NCBI GenBank assembly: GCA_045612485.1
Contig: JAZKZE010000066.1
Coordinates: 1-20,556, forward strand
Direction: 5' to 3'
Source: RGIG5327 sp045612485
GTDB taxonomy: Bacteria > Verrucomicrobiota > Lentisphaeria > Victivallales > UBA1829
DNA length: 20,556 bases
The position numbers and the translations under genes were made by a program. This document shows, in pieces, positions 8,601 through 15,226 of this stretch (its first letter is position 1; each line of letters starts with the position of its first letter). The notes under the pieces were generated by a model. The model ran no database searches. It saw only the letters and a list, made by a program, of their open reading frames with translations, and was not told the DNA's origin.

Positions 8601-8662
8601 TGGATATCATTCCTTCTTCCGTTTCCGGGAAACTTTCCCTTTCCTTTACAAACTGCAAATGA
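5612..8662 (+). CDS. Large glycosidase-like protein, paralogue A
   Basis: The 1016-residue protein is not a family I can name. I chose ATG 5612 because AAAGGAG lies just upstream and because it aligns with the start of paralogue B; an in-frame ATG at 5549 has no RBS and lies upstream of the predicted transcription start. The N-terminal 400 residues look beta-rich, with a conserved block near 160-190 (PGRFGFSKGDGLLDFGMPTLG). Residues of about 480-870 look all-helical, with MIENDWGVGLTFYYMYLCA (from about 648) and SGYSDNAMLWMEGANYG (about 702-718). A short beta-rich tail follows. Beta domain plus helical toroid resembles (alpha/alpha)6 glycoside hydrolases, with candidate acids in ENDWG, YSDN and WMEG, but this is inference. 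There is no signal peptide, so it is intracellular. The divergent AraC-type gene is the likely regulator. Confidence 0.85.
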   Translation: MPCDWNYYYDFEAEQDIGKLAKISCENGRFVFECTFQCSKSDHYVLTLAVPYAWQLKKYKRENIYLDGKALGREDTVAYVRIGNARYAWKIFLEEGEHSIKVTGENAWEESSLKDILQFRLLPALEKTYSVPDFAIEHTFSREDYSYTQREWNTEGYIAGLGKETTPGRFGFSKGDGLLDFGMPTLGSMDKMYLCGHPQYKKPFRWSYSTTPENALRHGSYVPADADIGKDKIEVNHLSVKWDAILADEEFSCTYSLGSIGVITERPSGKMRIGGLEEAGNYQYALLPAGGDKVKVIPVRDLPENIHLLSENYIALFGSTEYPDLPFMITFQKRPENMQIHFSKVNDRLEAITFENCPLIVTATPFGIESFAPISASNTAFIELLTEKCRFWSRAFMAFPVRCEEYYYNDHKAKKTYFKQRFFYRYIKDDWGTVPLETAVLPPVASMSGIMEAAPEDKVDFLFPSKFGPLYGALGNISCYTLPFMERRRKFPFREKGSTLPELLKKGLDEYLAYVKQLDPDMIYYPYAGSLVEPYAFATTLMNFMNEEDRECLRRLAGERLKLSCTSGRTFEYPAINHSYMMQTEPDDKKLIEIYSDPKLPRLKLWNWYKRTEPFTGREFDICYINLGMFSGGHLTGDPDEVAAYKLPMIENDWGVGLTFYYMYLCALASGKWDILRESFPLLKRAMKFFVNMNDFACLGSGYSDNAMLWMEGANYGAFTSYVNIAEACGDNGAFEEGIYLASRQFALRCAVLRGGHHYFHKYYNCEPYYMLKALHEEGYPSWQFQTVVRSADCTDSPKGDYRDGRLFPNRLRPDGIYNMTTEGLYPEIFTGMRKHIPEDMEDVFNRMIHVENCEKYTPYRWGIMQQTASVLMDMALDKNRSISQLKEFMEKARKEKRLMQAWRGIHIPSRRLPENYLETQVLAWEKMKEHPAWLEHWQDLVIHEAVYDAECGKAEISFTVTGKNPVLRFGIRSAMPENILLDGVKTEGKIYEEGVLDIIPSSVSGKLSLSFTNCK

Positions 8663-8679
8663 TTTTAAGAGGTGAAAAT

Positions 8680-11600
8680 ATGGCAAAGAAAGAAGCGTCT
8701 TATTACGAACAGACCATGTTCTACTACGATTTCAAAACGGAATTATCTGTAAAAGACTGGATTCAGGAAGATGCCCCGGAAGGCAGATTTTCCCGGAAAA
8801 GCACCTTTGAATGTGAAAAAGGAAACTATATCGTCCTTTCCACCGTTCCTTACGCTCATCTTGCAGATAAATGTATTCTGGAAAAGATTTATATTGACGG
8901 AAAGGAACTTGGAAAAATCTATTCCACAGCCTTCATCCGTACCGGCGGCGCAAGAGGGGGAAGAAAGGTTTTTCTGGAAAAAGGCAGCCATGAGATCCGT
9001 ATTACGGGGGTGTGTATCACTGAAGAGATCTACGATCAGCTGGATATTTCCATTATCCCTGCGGAAAAAGCTGCACCGGAAAGTCCGGCATTTCATCTGG
9101 AATATGACTTCCCCGCAAAGGAATATACTTCCAAAAAATGCTCTTTTGATACGGAAGGCTTTATTGCAGGTTTGGGAAAAGAACCCACTCCGGGCAGATT
9201 CGGATTTTCCAAAGGCGATGGACTTCTGGACTTCGGTATGCCCACATTGGGGAATATGGATAAGATGTATCTCTGCGGTCATAAAAAATACTGCAAACCT
9301 TACCGCTGGAGTTATTCCACCATGCCGGAAAATGCGTTGCAGCATGGTTCCTATCCTCCGGCGGAAACGGGGATCGAAAATGATAAAGTAACGGTCAATC
9401 ACCTTTCTGTGAAATGGGATGCCATTCTTGCAGGAGAGGAATTTTCCTGTACTTATTCTCTGGGAACTGCCGGGGTGATCACGGAACGGCCCTCCGGAAA
9501 AATGCGTGTTTCCGGATTGGAATTTGCCGGGAATTACCAGTATGTGCTTTTTCCCGGTGAAGGAGAAAAAGTAAAAATCATTCCCCTGAAAGAGCTTCCG
9601 TCCCATATAAAAGAACTGGGGGCGAACTATATCCTTCTTTTCGGTTCAACGGAATTCCCCGATCTTCCTCTGCTTGTTGTTTTTCAGAAAAAGCCGGAAA
9701 ATGCTTTTGTAAAGTATGACTCTAATAATGGCAGACTCAATGAGATCTCCTTTGAAAACTGTCCTCTTATCATCACAGCAACTCCTTATGGTATCCAGAG
9801 TTTCGATCCCATCAATCCTCTGGATAAAGCCTTTGTCAGTGATATGACAGAAAAGTGCCGTTTCTGGAGCAGGGCATTTCTTGCCTATCCGGTAAAATGT
9901 GTGGAGTATTACTATAACGATCAGAAGGCAAAACGCACATTCTTCCGGCAGAAATTCTCCTACCGCTATATCAAAGACGACTGGGGGACAGTTCCTCTGG
10001 AAACAGCTGTATTGCCTCCTGTTGCAGATTTGAGCGGTCTTATGCAGACTCCGGAAGATCAGGAAACCATTGATTTCCATTTTCCAACAAAATTCGGGCT
10101 TCTCAAAGGGGTTCTGGGGGATGTTTCCGCCTATTCTCTCCCCTTTATGGAACGGGCAAGAAAATTCCCCTTCCGGGAAAAGAAAAGCACTCTTCCTGAA
10201 CTTCTGAAGGACGGCTTGAAAGAGTATATTGATTTTGTAAAAGATCTGGATGACAAAGTCATCTATTATCCCTATGCGGGAAGTCTTATCGAACCTTATG
10301 CTTTTGCCACGACTCTTCTCAACTTTATGGATGAGGAAAGCAGAAAAATCCTCCGGAAGAAAGTTGCGGAAAGATTGTTTCTTGCCTGTTCTGACGGAAA
10401 ATGTTTTGATTATCCGGCAATCAATCACGGATTTATGATGAAGACCATGCCGGATGATGAAAAACTCAAAGAGATCTATGCAGATCCCGCCCTGAAGCAT
10501 CTCAATATGTATTGCTGGTACAAAAGGACTGAACCCTTTACAAAAGCGGAATTCGATATCTGCTATATCAATTTGTGTTTTCTTTCCAGCGGACTTCTGG
10601 AAGGCAGACCTGAAGAGGTCGCAGCTTTCAAATTTCCCATGATCGAAAATGACTGGGGCGTGGGACTCACTTTCTATTATATGTATTTATGCGCCCTTGC
10701 CACAGGCAGGTGGGATATTCTGCGGGAGAAACTTCCGCTCCTCAAACGGGCGATGCGGTATTTTGTGAATATGAATGATTTTGCATGTCTGGGATCCGGT
10801 TACAGTGACAACTGTATGCTCTGGGTGGAGGGGGCAAATTACGGAGCTTTCACTTCCTATGTGAATATTGCGGAAGGATGCGGGGATAAGGAAACCTTTG
10901 AAGAGGGGCTTTATCTTGCCAGCCGTCAGTTTGCATTGCGTTGTGCCATTACCCGTTCCTCCGCCCATTATCTGCATCACTATTATGATGAGGAACCCTA
11001 CTTTACCGGACGGGCCCTGCATGAAGAAGGGTATCCCTCCTGGCAGTTCCAGAGAGTTCCCCGGGGAACTCCGGATAAGTCTTATGACTCTCTGCATATC
11101 GGGGCGCTTTTCCATAACCGGCTGCGCCGGGAAGGGATATACAATATGACGACGGAAGGATTGTTCCCTGAATTTTTTGAAGGCGGACGCAAGTATCTGC
11201 CGGAAGATTCCCAGGATATTTTCTACCGGATGTTCTGTATTGATGATCCTCAGGTGACTGTTCCCTGGAATGTGATGCAGCAGACCACTTCTCTTTTGAT
11301 CGACATGGCATTGGATGACGGTCGCTCCACGGAAAGTGTGAAAAATATGATCGAACGGGCAAGAAAAGAAGATAGACTCATGCAGAAATGGCGTGGGATT
11401 CATATTCCTTCCCGCCGTCTGCCCACCAATTATCTGGAAACCCAGCTTCTTGCCTGGACGGATATGAAAAGTCATGCGGCATGGCTGGAACACTCTGTGG
11501 ATATGGTTATGGAAGATATGGTATATGACAAAGAAAACAAAACAGCTGAACTTGTTTTTACTGTCTGTAATGCTTCTCCCCTGTTGCGTCTGGGAGTGCG

Positions 11601-11718
11601 AACAAAAGAGTTTGAAGCATATTTCAACGGGGAGAAAGCAGAAGGATGCTTTGCTGAAGAAAATAAATGGGAATTTATTCCTGCATCTTCCGGCACTCTT
11701 GTATTGAAATTCCATTGA
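8680..11718 (+). CDS. Large glycosidase-like protein, paralogue B
   Basis: The 1012-residue protein is homologous to paralogue A over its full length, with long identical blocks (for example PGRFGFSKGDGLLDFGMPTLG and IENDWGVGLTFYYMYLCALA). By eye about two thirds of residues are identical. The start chosen is ATG 8680, preceded by AAGAGGTG; an ATG at 8659 overlapping the stop of A would add seven residues. The same candidate acidic residues are kept (ENDWG near 655, YSDN and LWVEG near 705-715). Divergence is greatest in the first 150 residues and in the C-terminal 80 residues, which may set substrate preference. The gap to A is 17 bases, so the two are co-transcribed. No signal peptide is present. 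Function is unproven; an intracellular glycan-processing pair is the working guess. Confidence 0.85.
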   Translation: MAKKEASYYEQTMFYYDFKTELSVKDWIQEDAPEGRFSRKSTFECEKGNYIVLSTVPYAHLADKCILEKIYIDGKELGKIYSTAFIRTGGARGGRKVFLEKGSHEIRITGVCITEEIYDQLDISIIPAEKAAPESPAFHLEYDFPAKEYTSKKCSFDTEGFIAGLGKEPTPGRFGFSKGDGLLDFGMPTLGNMDKMYLCGHKKYCKPYRWSYSTMPENALQHGSYPPAETGIENDKVTVNHLSVKWDAILAGEEFSCTYSLGTAGVITERPSGKMRVSGLEFAGNYQYVLFPGEGEKVKIIPLKELPSHIKELGANYILLFGSTEFPDLPLLVVFQKKPENAFVKYDSNNGRLNEISFENCPLIITATPYGIQSFDPINPLDKAFVSDMTEKCRFWSRAFLAYPVKCVEYYYNDQKAKRTFFRQKFSYRYIKDDWGTVPLETAVLPPVADLSGLMQTPEDQETIDFHFPTKFGLLKGVLGDVSAYSLPFMERARKFPFREKKSTLPELLKDGLKEYIDFVKDLDDKVIYYPYAGSLIEPYAFATTLLNFMDEESRKILRKKVAERLFLACSDGKCFDYPAINHGFMMKTMPDDEKLKEIYADPALKHLNMYCWYKRTEPFTKAEFDICYINLCFLSSGLLEGRPEEVAAFKFPMIENDWGVGLTFYYMYLCALATGRWDILREKLPLLKRAMRYFVNMNDFACLGSGYSDNCMLWVEGANYGAFTSYVNIAEGCGDKETFEEGLYLASRQFALRCAITRSSAHYLHHYYDEEPYFTGRALHEEGYPSWQFQRVPRGTPDKSYDSLHIGALFHNRLRREGIYNMTTEGLFPEFFEGGRKYLPEDSQDIFYRMFCIDDPQVTVPWNVMQQTTSLLIDMALDDGRSTESVKNMIERARKEDRLMQKWRGIHIPSRRLPTNYLETQLLAWTDMKSHAAWLEHSVDMVMEDMVYDKENKTAELVFTVCNASPLLRLGVRTKEFEAYFNGEKAEGCFAEENKWEFIPASSGTLVLKFH

Positions 11719-11727
11719 AAGAAAATA

Positions 11728-11763
11728 ATCGACCCCGTTGTCCGTACAGATAACGGGGTCGAT
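11728..11763. terminator. Strong hairpin between convergent genes
   Basis: ATCGACCCCGTT (11728-11739) pairs perfectly with AACGGGGTCGAT (11752-11763) around a 12-base loop, starting ten bases after the stop of paralogue B. No T run follows on the plus strand. On the minus strand TTATTTTCTTTC follows the hairpin, which would suit termination of the helicase transcript arriving from 11922. It probably serves both sides of this convergent junction. Confidence 0.6.
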
Positions 11764-11921
11764 CTGTGAACAGCCGGAACAGGATCGTTACAGAAAGAAT
11801 CATAAATAAACATGATTTTATGGGACAGCTGTGGAATGATTTATAAATTCAAATTATAAGGATAAGGAGAATATATCTGTATAAGAGAAATACAGAAAAA
11901 TCTCTCATGCAGAAAAAGATA

Positions 11922-13508
11922 TTATTCTTTATAGAGAATGATCAGTTGATGAACTGCTCTGCTCATTGCCGTATATATGCCATTCTTATTTGACCAGCGT
12001 GCATCTGATTCATCCACATCCAGAAGGATCACTACTTTCGCTTCACAACCTTTGTATTTCATGTAAGTATAATAGGATATTTCCATGGTGCCAAGTATTG
12101 CCTGCCTGCTGACAATGTGAAATCTTCCCACACGAAAATCATTGCCGATGGAGGTATGTTCCAGATGATGGCCTCCCAGTATCACAATATCCTGCGGCGA
12201 AACCTGATCTGACATAACAATCTGTTCCAGTTCCTGTTCCAGAAGTTTTCGACAGTTCCCGTGTAAAATATGAATGTCTGAGCCTTCCGGAGCTGAGTCC
12301 ATAATTGCAGAAGCGGTAGATTGATAAGGTTTCAATGCTTCAAAGATTTTTTTTGTATTACGGCAGTTTTTTGTCAGCTGGACCGGCGGCATCCCGAAAT
12401 CAGGAAGTTGCAATTTTTTTGTGAAGATATTTTGATCCGGGTCATAGAAAATGTAAAACGGGGCGTCTTCTGCAACAAGCATGGAGATGACTTCCCAGGC
12501 TTCAGACGTAAAATCCTGACCTTCATCCACAACAATGGCATCATAACAGAAACAGGATTTATAGAGATACTCCTTCAGTAATTTCGGCAGCACATCGCTG
12601 TAAAGTTTTGGATTGCTTCTGTACTTTCCCACCTGTTCTTCAGAAATTTTCAACAGTTCTATACAAAATTCAAAAAAAGCCGCAGCTTTGATCGTGGAAT
12701 ATGCCTTAACTTCCTGCTTTAGATGTTCTGCAAGCAGTTGATTGAAACACAAAAGCAGAACGTTTGCGCCCTGTGCAGCCAGTCTTTCTGCCTTCTTGAC
12801 AGCCATAATGGTTTTACCGGAGCCGGCACAGCCTTTTATCTGCAGGCGGGGAAAGTTTTCAAGTGCATCAAGAATGGCACACTGCTGTTCGGTAAAAAGG
12901 AAAAATTGTTTTTCTTCGATATTGATCCGTTCTGAGATTTTTTTCCCGTATTCAAATACAGGTGACAACACCCGCAAGATGTCTTCAGGAGGAACCTGCC
13001 CATGTAAATTAGTTGGAATTTGTGTGTCTGCCAAAACTTCAGCTGCAAAATGTTCAATATACGGTAATCCATCTCCTGTGAGAACTATTTCTTTTGCCTC
13101 GGCGGGCCAGACATCCTGCATCCCGCAAGCTGGAAAACAGACACAGTGAGCAAATTTCACAGGGATCGTCCGGTGCAGAGAGTCCTGCAACAATCGCATC
13201 ACCGCATATTTATTACGTTTTGCCTGTTCCACAGGATCTATCGGACGATTTTCCTGATACCATTGCCCGTTGCGGCAGGAAATCGTTCCTCCTTTCACTT
13301 CAATGACCAGCATCCCCTTTTCCGGATGATAAAGAAGAAAATCTATTTCCCCATCCCAGCGTTTTTTGTTGAGATCACGGGTCACATAATCAAATGAATG
13401 AAAAACATACCATTCATTTGAAAGATTTCTCTTTATGGCATCAAATACGATTTGCTCTGACATAGGGCGTCTGGTCAAATCACACTCTGTGGGGATCAAT
13501 ACAGGCAT
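11922..13508 (-). CDS. NERD-domain superfamily 1 (UvrD/Rep-like) helicase
   Basis: The 528-residue protein joins a nuclease-related NERD domain (about 15-125) to an SF1 helicase core. In the NERD part, GEIDFLLYHPEKGMLVIEVKGG (53-74) gives a D56...E70-x-K72 pattern like that of PD-(D/E)xK nucleases. The helicase part has Walker A GCAGSGKT (226-233), Walker B VVDEGQDF (326-333), YDPDQNIF (355-362), TKNCRNT (379-385) and motif VI YTAMSRA (512-518). The core is compact, without large 1B/2B insertions, as in other NERD-helicases. The family is often found in variable and defence-related gene neighbourhoods, but biochemical roles are poorly known. AAGGA lies about ten bases before the ATG. The gene is separated from the upstream GTPase operon by 334 bases that include that operon's terminator, so it is probably its own transcription unit. 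Confidence 0.93.
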   Translation of the reverse strand: MPVLIPTECDLTRRPMSEQIVFDAIKRNLSNEWYVFHSFDYVTRDLNKKRWDGEIDFLLYHPEKGMLVIEVKGGTISCRNGQWYQENRPIDPVEQAKRNKYAVMRLLQDSLHRTIPVKFAHCVCFPACGMQDVWPAEAKEIVLTGDGLPYIEHFAAEVLADTQIPTNLHGQVPPEDILRVLSPVFEYGKKISERINIEEKQFFLFTEQQCAILDALENFPRLQIKGCAGSGKTIMAVKKAERLAAQGANVLLLCFNQLLAEHLKQEVKAYSTIKAAAFFEFCIELLKISEEQVGKYRSNPKLYSDVLPKLLKEYLYKSCFCYDAIVVDEGQDFTSEAWEVISMLVAEDAPFYIFYDPDQNIFTKKLQLPDFGMPPVQLTKNCRNTKKIFEALKPYQSTASAIMDSAPEGSDIHILHGNCRKLLEQELEQIVMSDQVSPQDIVILGGHHLEHTSIGNDFRVGRFHIVSRQAILGTMEISYYTYMKYKGCEAKVVILLDVDESDARWSNKNGIYTAMSRAVHQLIILYKE

Positions 13509-13776
13509 ATTATCTGTCCTTATCGTTTTTACGCATTTTCAGATCTGCATCAAACTATTTTAATGCTTGTGAACAGACTCTTTTATTTGCGGATTGTTCT
13601 TTTTTCGCTGTTTGACAGTTCACCGGAATTTGTATTGGAGGATTTTCTCATAGTTTCTCCCGGAAAAATATTACTTTTTTACTTAAAATAGAATTTACAC
13701 TTTCATCATCAATAAATCAAGTTGACAACAACAAAAAAAATGTACATATTCCCTGAAAAGACTTGATATGCACATA
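13509..13776. other. Gene-free spacer upstream of the helicase
   Basis: No coding sequence is visible. A widely spaced inverted repeat GTGAAC (13569-13574)/GTTCAC (13618-13623) is present. The helicase promoter must lie here, but no convincing -35/-10 pair was found on the minus strand. A plus-strand promoter-like pair is listed separately. Confidence 0.5.
13722..13750 (+). promoter_or_regulatory. Near-consensus promoter with no gene downstream
   Basis: TTGACA (13722-13727) and CATATT (13745-13750) are 17 bases apart. The transcript would start near 13757, run through the 17-bp hairpin at 13781-13821, and enter the operon's 3' end in antisense. It could drive a small or antisense RNA, or be a chance match in an A-rich tract. 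Confidence 0.35.
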
Positions 13777-13821
13777 ATAAAACTTGATGCTGTATGACTT
13801 TTCTTCATACAGCATCAAGTT
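13774..13821 (-). terminator. Terminator of the GTPase operon
   Basis: A perfect 17-bp stem (13781-13797 with 13805-13821) surrounds a seven-base loop, 21 bases beyond the last stop codon of the operon. On the minus strand it is followed by TTTTATTATG, giving a short U-rich tail. Confidence 0.8.
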
Positions 13822-13842
13822 ATTTGGAGGGGACTGATTTTT

Positions 13843-14208
13843 TTATTTCAGCAATTTGTGCAGCAGTACCCCGCCGCCAACAACTGCAGCTCCGGCAACA
13901 AAACCGACGACCATACCGGCAATCGCATCTTCTGTAAATACATCAGAAAAATCAGTGCCGGCTGAAGAATTACAGGAAATCTCCTCTTCTTCATCGTCGC
14001 TTTCCTCCTCCTCCGGAGCAGTATCGCATGAATCTTCTGCCGATGCTGCTGTCTCTGATTTTTTCGTTTTGCCGGTCAGAGCAGCGAGGGTATCTTCCAA
14101 TTTCAATTTGAGCTCTTCGTCATTTCCGACTGCTTCCATCAGTTTTTTAATGGATGCAATGGTTTCCTCTGCGGCAGCGGCACTTGTCATATTTTTGTTT
14201 TCTTCCAT
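13843..14208 (-). CDS. Small acidic protein with C-terminal membrane anchor
   Basis: The 121-residue protein has no family I recognise. Residues 10-45 form a probable helix (EETIASIKKLMEAVGNDEE). About 55-80 is low-complexity and very acidic, including PEEEESDDEEEE (65-76). Residues 94-116 form a glycine- and valine-rich hydrophobic segment (AGMVVGFVAGAAVVGGGVLL) followed by HKLLK, a typical tail anchor with basic end. The N-terminus should face the cytoplasm. Start ATG at 14206-14208 lies three bases after the stop of the preceding GTPase gene, with GAGGAGG just upstream, so it is the last gene of the operon. An accessory or membrane adaptor for the GTPases is inferred from position only. 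Confidence 0.85.
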   Translation of the reverse strand: MEENKNMTSAAAAEETIASIKKLMEAVGNDEELKLKLEDTLAALTGKTKKSETAASAEDSCDTAPEEEESDDEEEEISCNSSAGTDFSDVFTEDAIAGMVVGFVAGAAVVGGGVLLHKLLK

Positions 14209-14211
14209 GGT

Positions 14212-15225
14212 TCAATCCTCCTCGATTTTGTTGTCTTTCCAGTTTGTGTTTTTGGATTCTTTTTCACCTTCAATGAATTTCTCTTTTAATTCAGAAATAT
14301 TCATTGTCATACCTGATTCAAAGTACGCTTTGGCAGCTTTTCCGACGCCATAAGTGATTCCGGCGGCAATAGGCACTTTCAGGAACGGCAGAAAACTTGC
14401 CGCTAATTTTCCTGCGATAGAACCTCCGGCGACCCCGGCAAGCATGGTCAGAATACTGTTATCCACAGCATATCCGTAAGCGGCTCCGATCCGGTAGATC
14501 ATGTAAGCCTCATTTGCCATGAGTGGGGCAACATCTGCCAGAGGAAGCGGTATCAATGCAATCGCCGCAGCACGTCCTGCCGCCCAGTGGATATATTCAT
14601 CCGCTTCTTTACCGGCCTGTGCCTCCCAGCGGGAACGCATATTGCCGTAATAAGTATTCCAGCGGTTGCGGAAACCGGAAAGCTCTTCATCGGCTCCCTC
14701 AATGGCTTGTCCAGTCATTTCAAAAGCTCTGTTAAGCAGTTGAGCCAACCCGGTTTTGTTATGGCTGGAAACCATTACGATGCGTTCGGATGGAAGCAGA
14801 TCAAGAAGCTGCGACATTATGCTTTCTGTTTGCTCTTTGCGCAGTGTTTCAGCCTTAGTAACAACCAACAGCACTTTATCAGAAAACTGCTGTATCAGCC
14901 GTGCATCAGCAGATTGTACTCTTGCTCCGGAACCGTCGATACAGTACCAGATATTATGAACGAGATTTTCTGTTGAGTCAGAATCCAGACGTTTGACGAC
15001 TTCTCCCATGATAAAACGGGAATATTCCTCCACAGTCTGACCTTGTTCCATTCCTTCACAGTCGATAAAATTGGCAACATCCGTTTCATACACATCAAAG
15101 CCACGGGTTGTTGCTTCGGCATCACCGATTGCCTCATCCGGTACGGTTCCGGCGTGAGTAACGGCTTGAACAAGACTGGTTTTTCCGGCTCCGGTTTTTC
15201 CGCAAATCAGAATATTGGGTTTCAT
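14212..15225 (-). CDS. GTPase with DUF697-like C-terminal region (second of pair)
   Basis: The 337-residue protein is a TRAFAC-type small GTPase domain (1-175) joined to a hydrophobic C-terminal half (about 215-303). G1/P-loop is GKTGAGKT (9-16), G2 is probably TT at 39-40 and G3 is DCEG (55-58). G4 reads TKAE (123-126) where TKxD/NKxD is usual. The C-terminal part contains IPLPLADVAPLMANEAYMIY (225-244), like the DUF697/YcjF-type membrane-associating region. Glycine/alanine-rich segments (262-300) could be amphipathic or membrane-spanning. A charged tail follows. The start is one base after the stop of the upstream GTPase gene, with AGAGGT as RBS, so the pair is co-expressed and may form a heteromer. 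The G4 Asp-to-Glu change could weaken guanine specificity. Confidence 0.9.
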   Translation of the reverse strand: MKPNILICGKTGAGKTSLVQAVTHAGTVPDEAIGDAEATTRGFDVYETDVANFIDCEGMEQGQTVEEYSRFIMGEVVKRLDSDSTENLVHNIWYCIDGSGARVQSADARLIQQFSDKVLLVVTKAETLRKEQTESIMSQLLDLLPSERIVMVSSHNKTGLAQLLNRAFEMTGQAIEGADEELSGFRNRWNTYYGNMRSRWEAQAGKEADEYIHWAAGRAAAIALIPLPLADVAPLMANEAYMIYRIGAAYGYAVDNSILTMLAGVAGGSIAGKLAASFLPFLKVPIAAGITYGVGKAAKAYFESGMTMNISELKEKFIEGEKESKNTNWKDNKIEED

Positions 15226-15226
15226 T

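Noticed and set aside
7712..11715. Long minus-strand frames opposite the two large paralogues (7712-8686, 8743-9606, 9646-10500, 10687-11715)
   Set aside because: The same antisense frames appear at equivalent places in both paralogues, as expected from shared coding sequence and codon bias; none has an RBS or motif.
11871..11921. Possible small gene or terminator just past the helicase stop (AAGGAG-like sequence and a 6-bp hairpin)
   Set aside because: No start codon follows the RBS-like sequence with an open frame of useful length, and the hairpin has no T run.
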